A DNA stretch of 64,000 nucleotides from Saitoella complicata NRRL Y-17804. Taxonomy: Eukaryota; Ascomycota; Saitoellomycetes; Saitoellales; Saitoellaceae. Below are positions 42,276-53,541 of this stretch, piece by piece. Each line of letters begins with the position of its first letter. Positions within the stretch are counted from its first letter, which is position 1. The position numbers and the translations under genes were made by a program. The notes under the pieces were generated by a model. It made no database searches. It saw only the letters and a program-made list of their open reading frames with translations, and was not told the DNA's origin. The stretch covers positions 115,750-179,749 of the forward strand of contig NW_017567016.1 of assembly GCF_001661265.1 (NCBI RefSeq). Reading direction: 5' to 3'.

Positions 42276-44118
42276 TGTTCTCCCGATGCTATGGTTTGTA
42301 TCGTCTCAACCCAAACTGGGCACATGATTGCTGTTGCTGAAAGGTTAACATAATGGTTGTTTAATCTCAACACTCTTGCTTGATGTCTCCTCTTATTCGG
42401 GTGAGTCCCGCACTTTGTTGACAGCAACAGTAAAACGACTTTTCATCAGTTTTTACTAACCCGCCCTGACCCAATGGCAATGAAGATTTGTGGTAGGAAA
42501 CATCCCAAAAAGAAGACCTTGCGCACTTCAGGAGCATCAAATCGATATACGTCCAATCGCAGTTTCCAAAATGATCCGGAGTTTGACGTTGACGATGATG
42601 ATGACGATGACAATGATGAACTTGTTTCGGCTGAGTGGACAAAGGAGAAATGAGAGGAAGCGTCATGGTATGCATATGTGCGTTGACAGTGGGAATTGAG
42701 GCAAGGTTGGGCTTCTGAAATTTTCGGGTCTTATTCAAGTTTCAACAATATCAATGGGCCTAGATTGATAACCTGTGATAGATGGGACCAATGAACGTCA
42801 CGTCTGTGCAGTGTACAGTCATGAGATAGAACAGTATAACAGTGTAGTGGTGGTAAATCGTATAAAAAATCATACTTTCAAAACGAATTGTAAATCCAGA
42901 TTGTGCCCAGAATATCCCACGAACTTGAATAAATCTACTCGTGGTACTGGATAATTTTATTCGTGTTTTATAATCGTGTTTGGTAGAATTTGGGGGTCTC
43001 GTTGGGTAAGGTTTTATTGCCTTCATCATGAAGATAGCATATAACAAGAATAATACAATTCTCTTTCCTCATATCTCCTCGCCTTTTGCTTCAAGGATAC
43101 TGTGCATTTTGCTCCATGATTTCTACCTTTTCCCACATCTTTTCTGTAATTTTGCACGATGGGTTTGATATATTTTCTGGAGTTTTCCCTGACAAAACAT
43201 GGAATTAAGAACAACTTCATCAAAGGTTGAACCTGGTTTTGCCAGGCAAAACAGTCTTATGCCCTGGCCTACGTATCTGAGGATCATAGAGAAAGTCAGA
43301 ATAATGCCATATATTATTACTGCGTTGTGAGTATTCTGAATAGGCATGGGAGCAGTACTTTTGGTCCTGTAATCAAGCATGTTAGGACAAGCTTAAATGG
43401 TCATGGTAGGAAGTCTCTTCCATACCCGGCCTGGCCCTACGAAGGTAAAAGTTATGGATTACTAGGTCGGGTTTAATCCATCATCGTATTTTGGATAATA
43501 ATACCCTTGGAAACCATGACGTGGATTGGCTTGATTCTGGATGAGTCCAGGCATAATCCATGATCATCCAGGATATGATTCTGAATGATGCACGATGAGA
43601 TTGGGCTTAATCGCAAGTTTTATCAAGGAATATCCTAGAAATAATGATGGAAAATGGTTAGAAGGATGAAAGAAATTCAGAGTATTATTCGTCCAAAAGA
43701 GCTAGATTATCAGGTAAAAGAGACTTACTTTGAGTATCCCCGTTATATTTCCCTTCGTAGAGACATTGCATAAGGATAAAGAATATAGCTTTCTCATAGC
43801 CCTCATACATTCGCAGAAATCATAACTACAAAATCCCGTTCAATCCATGATTCGAAATCATGAAAATCCGCAATCGTGTTCTGGAAACTGTGGCCCAAAA
43901 ACGTCGGCGACGACGAGCGTAGAAATTCTAACTCGCCAAAATTGAAGGAGATAGACCAAGAGGAACTCAATGGGATATAAAAGGCGATGTTTTAAACTAC
44001 TCTACTTACTCTCGGCCTGTTCTGACTTGATCTGAGTACTTGGTGATGTCATATCTGGGAATAATGTTATCTGCGGCACAGCTGCAGAGCACCGTGTTCT
44101 CAAACCCCCACACCCAAC

Positions 44119-45263
44119 ATGCCAGATCCCAACATAGAAGACATCCCATACAGCGAGCTTTCGCATGAAGAGAGAACATATCATCGTGCTCAGATTGTGG
44201 CGCTCACAAAAGCCGAAATCCCAAAGGAGAAGATCGAGGAGCAGTATCTTGTCAAGAGAAGGACACTGGACGATATCACTAACCGTTGGTGGAAGACAGC
44301 CTCCTACCGCGACAGCCCTCGTTCTGGACGCCCTCAGATCCTTTCCAATCGCGATAAGGACGAGCTCACCCGCAGTGTTCGCACTGGGAAGTACAACAAC
44401 AACGCTGTGGAAGCTGCTGCTGCCTTCAATTATGGTCACCAAAGGGATGTTTCAACAGAGACGGTACACTTGTTACTGCTCAAAAGCGGAGCGAAGTGTG
44501 TTACATAGAAGAGGAAACCGTTTCTGTCGGTTGCGGCTCGGGAAAGGCGTTACCAATGGGCAAAGGAGCACTTGCACTGGAGGACGGAGGACTGGATGCG
44601 GATCATCTACACCGACGAATCGAAATACCGGCGTTCTGGGCCAGGACATGTTGCAAAATAGGGAGAATGAATTCATTCCTCGGATGCATTCTGGTGGTGG
44701 GAGTATCTTCGTGTTTGGTGGAATGTGCTGGTGGGGGGCCATAAAACTCGTTCGTTCGCAGGTCCCAACGGTCGGCAAGTTCGTGATGCGTGACTTCGTT
44801 GAAGAATTTCTACTTCTCAAGCTTCAGGAGTTCAGAGAATCCCACATCAAGCTCACAATCCAACATGACAACAATGCCAAGTTTCACGTGCCCAACTGCA
44901 AAGAATCCTACGAAAGGGAGGGATACAGAGTCCTACCCTGGCCGGCATACTCACCTGATATGAACCTCATTGAGGACTTTTGAGGACTTGTGGTGCCTGA
45001 TCTCCAGACGCCTGGAAAAGCGAGCTGCGGTTGCAAATGACCTCGATGAACTATGGGAGTGGACATTGGAGGAATGGGAAAAGATTCCACTTGAATACCT
45101 CCGGAAGCTCATTGAATCGATGCCCCCAGAGGGTGAAGGACCTGTACGATGTAAAGGGGGGTCATACAAGAGGCATTCAGGTTTACTTGTGAGACTGGGG
45201 AGGGAGGTGTTGGATGGAGCCGGTGGGGCACTCAGGAATGACCCCCGCGAATACTATAGTTAG
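44119..45263 (+). pseudogene. Tc1/mariner-like transposase, broken
   Basis: Starts at ATG 44119 with a helix-turn-helix region (VKRRTLDDITNRWW; DSPRSGRPQILSNRDKDEL) and reaches a TAG at 44506. Past the stop the same frame continues with the first catalytic Asp region IIYTDESKYR. The frame then changes near 44650, giving GGGSIFVFGGMCWWGAIK, the second Asp in IQHDNNAKFH and VLPWPAYSPDMNLIED. A 10-bp tandem duplication at 44971-44990 shifts the frame again before DLWCLISRRLEKR and the C-terminus, which stops at 45263. The DDE order and the WPAYSPDMN.IE motif are those of Tc1-type elements. No clear terminal inverted repeats were found. Confidence 0.85.
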
Positions 45264-46697
45264 GCAGTTCTCCTCTTAAAGATGTGTTTATTTTGCTTTA
45301 AATCAGACGTTTTTTCAAATTGTTTCAGCGAATTTTCAACTTCTAACTTTACCGGCTTCCTCGCTGGCCCTCACGGCCGACTTTTCTGGTCTACGGTAAT
45401 TGCAATAAAGTCCATGCCGGTAGCGTTCTTGGTTTGTTCATCCCTGAAGGGTTGTGAATCGTAATCCAGGGGACCTCTGTCGGGCTTAATCCATGGTTCT
45501 GTTTGGGATTGCTGCGTGGATCGTAATTCATGACAGCTTGTGTACAAATCCCTGTCAAAACCAATCGTGGACAAGAAAAGTGAAATTAATCATTGTTTTT
45601 TGGCATGGATTATGCCTGATTTTCTCAGGCTTTCGCGCACCGATTGCTTGATTTAATCAAGCATAATCCATGATTTTCTTGGGTTTAATCTATGATCCTA
45701 TCATGTGAGATTCTTGAAAAATCAGGAAAATTGCTACAAATTGGAGGCAAAAATGCGAGAAAATCAAGTGTATTATGACTATCCTAATGACCGCGGTAGC
45801 ACTATCATAGGTCTGTGACTGAACATATTAGCATAAGCTCACCCAAAAAGAAGTATCGTCTATCATACCTGACTTTGATTTTGTTTGTGGTGACTTAGAA
45901 GATTTTCCAAAAATTCCCAAGTGGTGGGGGGGCTACGGTTTATATGTTCGCATTTCTGCACAACCACATACAGTCACCCACTAAACCAATAGGAAAGCCG
46001 TGAAGTCATCATGCTGTCATGTATGCTAATCAAGTCTATGTGTGATGCCATAAACTGCGGAATTTCTTTCCAGGCCGTAATTCATGATAACGTCAAGGAC
46101 TATGATCCATGTTTCCGTCGTGGTCTTTGCTTAGATGTAAACCACGCTAACTTCCGTTATCCATGTGTAATCCTTGCCTGGTCCATGATTTTCACATGGA
46201 TTACACATTTTCTTAGGACTGAATGGGTTTAATCCTTGACAACTCGCATCATAGGGAATTCACGACAAATCCTAGACAAATCCACCAGAGCATCATGGAT
46301 AATGCGCTTGCATAAGTTTGAGGGATTTGGGTTTAATCTACGATTTAGACATTCAAAGAGTATCATGAGGCCCAACTTCGAGCTCACGTCAATCGGATAA
46401 GCACTAGCTATAGGTAATATAATATGTATATAAACAGGTACATGTGGTCTGAAGCCGAGTAATTAATATTGTACATGTATTCCACCCGCGCCGTGTACAA
46501 GTGCGCGCCGGCTAATATTGTGCTAGTCCAAGGGTGCCCACACACGTAAGTTTCATCTGTAGATGGGTCGCATTTAAACGAAAGCCTCTTTCGATTAATC
46601 AACGTATAATCGGTATCTGACTACCCTTTTAGAAATGGGCTACCAGCTGGTTTTGCCAAGTGTAAAGGCCAGTTATGTATGGCCCAGCTCGGCCCGC
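45264..46697. other. AT-rich gene-poor island, right part
   Basis: About 1.4 kb with no supported gene. Motifs of the type GGGTTTAATC.ATGAT recur at about 45484, 45663, 45691, 46226 and 46329, matching those left of the transposase. It extends to the 3' end of the JmjC gene. Confidence 0.5.
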
Positions 46698-47855
46698 CTA
46701 TTTCCAGCCATAGCCTCCCTTCGCTGCCAGCACAATGGCCTTCATGAAATTGAACTGCGCGTACAATGGTTGTGAGTAGCACATGTCATACCACCAATTG
46801 ACAGCTATAACCTTTCCTTCCTCATCACTCCGCTGTCCAACATGGTGGAACCATAATGCGGGGAGGTATAGCACCTCACCTGGTTGTAAGTCCACTCGTA
46901 ACGGCCGACAAAACTCGGAAAACGTGGGACTCTGCTCCGGTGCCGTGGGGTCAACACATAACCACGGAATGGACAGGGGCGGCGAATCTGGCACAACAGC
47001 AAGCTTATCGTTGGCTACAGGCTGATACGTGGCTGTCGGTAGCAGCCGTTCATCAAGGCAATAAAATTCCCAGGGTGGAATCAGTGTAAATGTCTTGACG
47101 CCGGCAATTTGACAGTAAAGGTTCTCATAGGGATCTAATGCCAGTAGAATCAGCGAATTGTAGCAGCGGCACAAAAGTGGGCTCTGTAATTACCTTTGTG
47201 TAAGCTTGTGACACTTTCGGAATTGCCGATCCAAATGTTGGCTGCGTCTGCTGCTGAACCGAACACCTCCTTTGCCCAGTCGAATTCCAACACATCATGC
47301 TGAAGCGTCGAGAACTCCGTCGCCAGATTACCATTCTAGGCCGAGTTAGTCCATTCAATGCTGACACGAGATTACATACATACTTGAGTTTGGACGTACT
47401 TCACATTGCCCTCACGACTTCCCTTATGGCGGCTTTCCAGCCAGTCGAAGACACTGTTCAGAGGTTGAACGCTAACATACGGCTGCACGAAATGATCGCC
47501 GACTACGGAGTCAGCATTACTACAGCATGTTTAGTACACAATATGACTGGCGAAGTTCCTCGTATACCCAGATGGTGTTTCTGCAACATCTACCATGGTG
47601 TGGCCAACTTTTTGACGAAGGTTGGACAGTGACCAGTTCCGTCTTGCAGGCCACTCCTCTAATACACCAGTAATGACGACCGGCCGGTTTCGAGAGACGA
47701 TCTTAGCAAATTCTGTTGCGCTTGGGTGGTGTACACGTTCTATAGTAAAGCCATTGAGGTCCATAATGCTCTATCAATATACGCTCTACAGGGCTGGTTC
47801 AAGAGGTCGTGATACCTTGGTATTCTCTGATCATATCCTGTACTATCTGCTCCAT
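46698..47855 (-). CDS. JmjC-domain oxygenase, JMJD7-like
   Basis: Fe(II)/2-oxoglutarate oxygenase; animal JMJD7 hydroxylates a lysine in DRG GTPases. Five exons: 47855-47816, 47739-47568, 47519-47384, 47335-47194 and 47134-46698, giving 308 residues (human 316). Metal ligands are H162 and D164 in SLHKDPYENLYC and a His of LWFHHVG (260/261). K177 in GVKTF is placed to bind 2-oxoglutarate. NRPVVITGVLEEWPA and the C-terminal NWWYDMCYS also match. The 40-nt first exon was inferred because it supplies the family's N-terminal helix (MEQIVQDMIREY); otherwise an ATG at 47764 could start the protein. Divergent from the RhoGAP gene, 210 bp between ATGs. Confidence 0.87.
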
Positions 47856-48065
47856 TGTACTGAGGTATGCTCTGGTAAAGGTCTGAAAAGTGAACGTCTT
47901 GCAGGTAGCGGTGGTCGTTTTGGAGGTCAAGAATTCTCGGTGAATGGGTCGACGGCCAGGGGCAGCTGCGATACATCATCACGCAGGAAACACCGACCAC
48001 CCATAACAGTCTGGAAACAGCCGAGCGATTCTTCCAGTTTCTATTGCGCATACAACGACACCTTG

Positions 48066-50003
48066 ATGAACGATCCAAACCAACCAGATGGCTTCATTCC
48101 ACCTGGCAAACCGGTGGATGAGGCACCATCTTTGAGCGCCAGCGCTGATGACGGGTGGGGTAACATTCTTCTGTCCGATGTTCGTTTCAGTTATAGATGC
48201 CAAGTGTGTGCCAGGAGCTCACACAGTATGATTAGGCCGGTCTCGATATCCTGCTACAGCGAGCGAAGCAGAGTGTAGCTTCAGGCAAGGAACTCGCGAG
48301 TTTCCTTAGGAAGCGAGCACAACTTGAGGAAGAGCATGCCCGAGGTATTTATCGTACCCCTACTCGCAGATCGCATGTCTAATAATGTACAGGCCTGCAA
48401 CGGCTATACCGGCAAACCCAGGAGAACCTTCGGAAACCTGAAGTCAAGCAGCAATCATTCTCAAGACAGATCATTTCCGCATTACAGGTTCATGACAAGC
48501 TCGTCGAGAATAGTTTGTCTTTCGTTAACCAGCTGCATGAAATGGTAGACGAGATCGATAAGATGGCCAAAACGACACATGCAACTCGCAAGCAGTTGAA
48601 GGAGACGGGTTTGAGGAGTGAGCGCAATGTGGTGGATGCGGACAAAGAAGCGGAAAAATCTAAAGCAAAGTATGAGTCTATCTGCGAGGAATACGACCGT
48701 ACACTGGCCCTTAAAGCCAACGACGTAGCTGCAAAGAAGTCCAACAAGACATTTGGCTTCAAGTCATCTAAATCTGGATCTCAGCTAGTGAAGCACGAAG
48801 AAGAAACTCGTTCGCGAGCAGAGAGCGCAGATCGCGAGTACAAGGAAAAAGTCAGAATCGCTCACGATATGCGCGAGGAGCTCTTACATCAACTTCGACC
48901 ACGCCTTGCCCGGCAATTTCAGGACCTTATTTCCGAAAGCGACTCAACAATGTCCTTCCAATTACAGAAATATGGATTTTTGCAAGAAGCGCTCCTACTT
49001 AACCATGGTGTCTCAATTTCCCCAGCCGAGCCGCGTCAGAATGGCGAAGGACTCCGGAACATACTCGCAGACATTCAGGACGAAGAAGATTTTGGTATTG
49101 TATGCTATTAAAGAGTGCTGTTCACCTTCGCTGACCTCTTTCAGTTGAATACGTCACCGGATTCTCCTCCAAAGCCAGTGTACCACAGCGATCAGAGGTA
49201 CATTATGAGGCACATGCTGTGAGTACAATTGCAAACTCCATGGTTGAAGCTGAACATGCTAACATTCATCGATCAAGTCATTGCACCCACCAGCTACCCC
49301 TGAGAATCCAACATTTGGAGTTCACCTGCGCCAGCTCACACAATCTGAAGGAACGGCTGTTCCGCATGTTGTCATTCAGTGCTGTACGGCTGTGGATAAG
49401 TTTGGTTTGGATGTTCAGGGAATCTATCGTCTAAGCGGTACGGCGTCACAAATACAGAAGATCAAAAACATGTTCGACGAAGGTTTGTCGATACTCTTAG
49501 CGTATTACTCACTCTGTTGCTAACTGGCTTAGCAGATGCCGAGAACGTCGTGTTGAACTCGCCAGATGATTTCTTTGGCGACATCAATGGCGTGACAGGC
49601 GCCTTGAAGTCGTTCTTCCGTGAACTGCCCGACCCACTTTCCACAAACACGCTTTACCCCGAATTCATCCAGGCCGCGAAGATCGACGATGACGTTCAGA
49701 GGAGGGATGCTTTGCATGCCGTAGTGGTGAGTGCTACACGAGCCTGCGGTAGGAACACGCCAGTTAACCACGACGTAGAACAAACTCCCAGATCCGAACT
49801 ACGGTATCTTGAGATATCTATGTTTCCACCTGCATCGCGTCCAGCAAAACGAAGCCGCCAACAAGATGCCAATTACCAATCTTGCCATTGTCTTCGGACC
49901 TACGTTGATGGGCAGTGGTGGAGCAGTTGCAGATATGGGATGGCAATGCAGAGTTGTGGAGACGATCTTGTCCTATTGTTACGACATATTCGAAAGCGAG
50001 TAA
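48066..50003 (+). CDS. RGD1: F-BAR / RhoGAP protein (Rgd1-like)
   Basis: Membrane-curving GTPase-activating protein for Rho GTPases in polarity and wall integrity. Seven exons: 48066-48179, 48236-48344, 48393-49094, 49145-49218, 49278-49482, 49536-49726 and 49779-50003; 539 residues. The F-BAR domain starts at GLDILLQRAKQSVASGKEL and is helical to about residue 270. The RhoGAP domain begins at FGVHLRQLTQ and carries the arginine finger in GIYRLSG, with LLKSFFRELP-like ALKSFFRELPDPL, and ANKMPITNLAIVFGPTL near the end. Intron 1 has a GTTCGT donor. Exon joins all restore F-BAR/RhoGAP motifs. A Rac GTPase gene lies 10 kb away in this window. Confidence 0.9.
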
Positions 50004-50063
50004 GGACCGATATGCGTGAGAGATTTCGGGTGTGACTTCAGTTGAATACTGGACACCGGTCTT

Positions 50064-51126
50064 CTAGGTGGAACGATATGCGGCAAAGACCGCCATAGTC
50101 GTTAGGCTGGTCAGAACACTTGACGCCAGATTCACCTAAGGCACGTTAGTGGATGACAATGTCAAAACCGCTGGGACATACCTGGTTGTTGTCTAGATAG
50201 TTACCCCAGGCCGCGCCGATGGTGGTGGCAGTCTTGCCATCCACCTTCGCATGCTTGCCTCCATGAGCTTCGATGACTTTCTTACTTTCCTTATCCAAAG
50301 CCGTTGCCTGTAGAGTAGCTCCCAGCAATGAGTCAAGAAGACTTCCTCCAAGTCCCGAGAAAACACCGACGATGACCAATTCCGCTCTGTTAGTAGAGGC
50401 GCAGACAGGGAACGTCAACATAGCCAGTACGCCCATGATAAGGCCACCCATTAATGCGCCAAACAGACCTAACGCCGACACACCGCCGTTGAAGCCCCGG
50501 GGCACGGGCTGCAAGTTGAGGATCGACACTGGAGGCGTAGTTGACAAAATCCCCAACTCGGAAGAATATGTATCAGCCGTTGCGCAGGCATAATGACTGA
50601 TTGAGGTTGTGAGCATACGCTTCTTTCCAGCATACATCTCTTTCAACTTACGCCAAAACACCCACAAGCAACACATCGTTCCACAAACTAAGCGTGCTAG
50701 CTCCGAAGCAGAGGGAAGGATCATACACATAAATCTGATGGATCAATCCCAGAGTCACGGCAGTCATCGAGTTTGCGAGGACCTGTACCCAGGTACGAGC
50801 CGGGCCCTTCTTTCCCTTCTCAGACAATGACGTGTGAGAAACATCCGCGAGAACCGTGGTTTCCTTAACGGATTGCTTGTATCGGGTCAAGGCAGTACCC
50901 TAAAACCCCAAATATGATGAGCTCGAGTAGAAGAATTAACAGCCGGCTCAATGCATACCGTCAAGTAGAATATCGTGAGGAGCCAAGCATTCGCCGAGTA
51001 CGGATGAGAAACGGTAACCAAGCCAACGATTGCTGCAGCTATTGATCCCGAGACAGAGAGTGAGCCCTTGGCATATGCTCTACCAGCCAATGTCAAAACA
51101 ATGGCCGGGCCGACGACTGAACCCAT
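50064..51126 (-). CDS. TMEM19/DUF92 integral membrane protein
   Basis: Four exons: 51126-50959, 50899-50652, 50596-50182 and 50135-50064; 300 residues. About six hydrophobic helices are visible, starting with VVGPAIVLTLAG and SIAAAIVGLVTVSHPY. The family motif is ATADTYSSELGIL, and FNGGVSALGLFGALMGG and GGSLLDSLLGATLQAT follow. The last exon (NLASSVLTSLTTMAVF) is needed to complete the final helix; reading through the intron gives a shorter, less hydrophobic end. Plant and cyanobacterial relatives (VTE6) act as phytyl-phosphate kinases; the fungal role is unknown. Confidence 0.85.
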
Positions 51127-51207
51127 GGCGAATTTGGTGGTTGTGTGTGCCGTCCACGTATCGTCCGCGTACCTGGCCCGCTGGTGCCTTGCGCTGCTTT
51201 GTCGTCA

Positions 51208-51273
51208 TCTATAAACGAGGACCAGCCAGGATACACTCATACACGGCAAACTCTCTATAAACGAGGACCAGCC
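51208..51273 (+). repeat. 20-bp direct repeat in the homeodomain gene promoter
   Basis: The sequence TCTATAAACGAGGACCAGCC occurs exactly at 51208-51227 and at 51254-51273, 46 bp apart. It lies 39-104 bp upstream of the homeodomain ATG at 51312. Each copy contains TATAAA. Confidence 0.85.
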
Positions 51274-51311
51274 TCCGTGTCTGTTACAGGCTACACTTCG
51301 CAAGATACACG

Positions 51312-51998
51312 ATGATGCTGTCGCCAGCTCCGCCAGCCCAGCCCACGCGGGCCATGCATCTGACCGCCCTTGTCGCCAATATGCTCGCCATTCGCGATAC
51401 GCTCCTGTTGCAAAACACAACATCCGGAGATATCGTGAGCTCATCGAATCAATTGATCAATACATTGCAGTCGTTCAAATCCATTATCGCGGAGCAACCG
51501 CTTGACGAATCGGAACGGACATTCGAAGATGCTTTGCACTCTCTTGCTCAACAAGTCCGCGACATATGCGTACTTAGTGCAAAGTTTGAGGATGCCATAC
51601 GCCGTGCGACGCCCGATGAGCTGGACTCATATGTCGCATCGAGTGAATGCGAATGCAACTACCCCAAGCCCTCCAAGAAGGTCATGAACGATCCGGCATA
51701 CATCCGATCGCTATCTGCTTCTCCTGAACCGGATAGCGTCGACGAATATCAGCAAGAGGACCGAACGGAGCCCTTGAAGAGCTGGTTTGTGCAGCACGTG
51801 ACGGACCCATATCCCACGAGCAAGGAGAAGGAGGAGCTTTGTCTACAAACGGGAATGAAGCGCACGCAACTCAATATGTGGTTCACGAATGCGCGCAGGA
51901 GATCAGAATGCGGAGCGAAGTTCTTGGACGATATCATCGAACCGCGCTTGAAAGAACTTGATGCGTTGGACTGGGTACCGGAGGCTGATGTGGACTAG
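51312..51998 (+). CDS. TALE homeodomain transcription factor, candidate mating-type gene (Pi/alpha2-like)
   Basis: Single exon, 228 residues. The N-terminal 120 residues are helical and may dimerise. The homeodomain is at about residues 143-200. It has the three-residue TALE insertion (DPYPTSKEKEEL), a GMKRTQLNMWFTNARRR recognition helix with W190, F191, N193 and R195-R197, and Thr where most TALE proteins have Ile at homeodomain position 50. The length, isolated homeodomain and lack of other domains fit mating-type proteins such as S. pombe Pi and yeast alpha2. The next gene downstream encodes an HMG/alpha-box protein, which supports a MAT locus. A general TALE regulator remains possible. 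Confidence 0.82.
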   Translation: MMLSPAPPAQPTRAMHLTALVANMLAIRDTLLLQNTTSGDIVSSSNQLINTLQSFKSIIAEQPLDESERTFEDALHSLAQQVRDICVLSAKFEDAIRRATPDELDSYVASSECECNYPKPSKKVMNDPAYIRSLSASPEPDSVDEYQQEDRTEPLKSWFVQHVTDPYPTSKEKEELCLQTGMKRTQLNMWFTNARRRSECGAKFLDDIIEPRLKELDALDWVPEADVD

Positions 51999-52465
51999 GG
52001 GCATTTGTCTTGATGTTGGAAGGCAACATGAGTACACCAACACAAGAAAGACAATATCTTATTCATAGCTATCGATAAGGTGATTTTTATGCTTTTGATC
52101 TAACACACGTAGCAATATATTTAGGTAACAATGTCATTACGGCGCAGCTGGACTGGACGCTTAACTTCGAATGGTTCAAAGTATAGCTACCTCACCTACA
52201 TACAGGTACGATGTGTGTGTAGGTATAACCGATTGAGCAGTAGCTGCTACTGCTACTAGGACATGTATCGCAGCCGCCCCTAGCTGCGCTACTTACACGT
52301 GCACACACCCGCCATTGCCTTTAGCACGGTGTTTAAATCAGGCGTACCTGCACAGCACAACTCTTTGTGCTTCCTTTGTCCACTGACGTTTAGCAAGCTG
52401 GATAGACGTACCATTCGGACGAAGATGTAGGCTGTATACGAACACTGTTACTCGCCGAAGTACCT
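51999..52465. other. Spacer between the homeodomain and HMG/alpha-box genes
   Basis: 467 bp without a gene. It includes a region rich in TAC/TAG trinucleotides (52235-52265) and probably the promoter of the downstream gene. Confidence 0.4.
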
Positions 52466-53434
52466 ATGGCGGCTGCACGATCACGAAAAAACAAGCAACG
52501 TCGGTATACCGCTGGCTGCTCCAAGTGGTCTATTAAGGACACGCCGATTGCACGTTCAGCGACGCCGCCATCAGACGTTCCGGGAGTCGTGCAGAACGGG
52601 CAGCATCCTAATATACATTTCATTCAATGTGTTGATGGAAATGCTAGGCATGAAGTCCTCCTTGTTGAAGGTGACGCTTCTTCTTCAGTGCCACGCGCTT
52701 CTAGCTTGGAGAAACCGGCACAGAGTCGATATGCGACGTCGAACTCATTCTTTCTCTTCAGACAAGCCATGGCGCCGCTTAACTCACATCTCGGCCATCA
52801 GACTGCTATCTCGAAAGCTCTGAGTCGAGATTGGGACAAACTGAGCAAGAAGGAGAAAGACATCTGGCATCAGCTCTACGTGAAGCTGCACGATGATAAC
52901 AAGATTGAAAAGCTGCTGCAAGATAGGCGACGTTTTGCTCCGCCAAGTCCTCACCCGGCCGGCAGGAGCACACATACAAGAACTGAAGATCCGGCGACGG
53001 AGGAAGATGGAGATGGCATCAGTATGTGTCAGCCCAACTCCATGCCGGTGAACAGTATTTACGGTGATGCGCACGGTGATCTGTGCCATGTTTGGGATCA
53101 TTCTGCGCAGTTTCGTCAACCGATTCCATCTATATATACAGCAACATACCTGCTTGTCGACGGTGATGTTGCATCGACGGAAGTCGCAAGCCCATACCTG
53201 AGCTATGATGAATATAACGTCTCAGCCCAGAGCTTCGACATGCCAATAAGCGGCTTTATCGATTATCAGCCTTGCCAGTCGGCATTCCTAAAGCCCTACG
53301 TGATGCCGCTTTCCGGCAGTGGGACAGAGGAGCTCGTCCCTCATATCATGCCGGTTTACGCCACGTCTTCCGCACAGGGTGGGGCAGGTTTTGATTATTC
53401 TCTCTATACATCATCACCGGATCTAATCTGGTAA
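52466..53434 (+). CDS. HMG-superfamily protein, candidate mating-type gene (alpha-box or MATA-HMG type)
   Basis: Single exon, 322 residues. A basic N-terminus (ARSRKNKQRR) is followed by the DNA-binding box at about residues 88-150: SNSFFLFRQAMAPLNSHLG, then ISKALSRDWDKLSKKEKDIW. The N-S-F-x-x-F-R start and the second Trp at the place where MATA-HMG proteins have Tyr favour the alpha-box (MATalpha_HMG) version. ISKALS..W..LSKKEK looks like ordinary HMG. No RPPNAF motif is present. The rest is low complexity and aromatic/Pro-rich, as in activation regions. The neighbour is a TALE homeodomain gene and the locus adjoins SNX3 and APC5. Subtype is unsure; a role in mating is inferred from content and neighbours. 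Confidence 0.75.
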   Translation: MAAARSRKNKQRRYTAGCSKWSIKDTPIARSATPPSDVPGVVQNGQHPNIHFIQCVDGNARHEVLLVEGDASSSVPRASSLEKPAQSRYATSNSFFLFRQAMAPLNSHLGHQTAISKALSRDWDKLSKKEKDIWHQLYVKLHDDNKIEKLLQDRRRFAPPSPHPAGRSTHTRTEDPATEEDGDGISMCQPNSMPVNSIYGDAHGDLCHVWDHSAQFRQPIPSIYTATYLLVDGDVASTEVASPYLSYDEYNVSAQSFDMPISGFIDYQPCQSAFLKPYVMPLSGSGTEELVPHIMPVYATSSAQGGAGFDYSLYTSSPDLIW

Positions 53435-53541
53435 TATGCATACGTCTGGTCAGGGTATAGTCAAATCAGTAAGGGTATACCAAAGAACATTCAATTCATA
53501 AACATGACTCCGATCGCTAAAATTCACTGCAATGAGCCCAA

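Larger units (their letters stand above)
41270..44118. other. AT-rich gene-poor island, left part
   Basis: About 2.8 kb with low GC compared with the neighbouring genes and no supported gene. It contains the 10-bp tandem repeats at 41887-42036, a 69-nt direct repeat at 42181-42275, a perfect 17-nt palindrome at 43236-43252, and several scattered copies of a TTTAATCCAT-like motif from 43470 onward. This looks like old mobile DNA. Confidence 0.5.

Noticed and set aside
47740-48078. 112-codon minus-strand frame between the JmjC and RhoGAP genes
   Set aside because: No family resemblance; it overlaps the RhoGAP leader and the first JmjC exon in another frame.
51312-53434. A basidiomycete-type HD1/HD2 mating pair
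   Set aside because: Only one homeodomain gene is present and it is not divergent from a second one; the neighbour is an HMG-superfamily gene.
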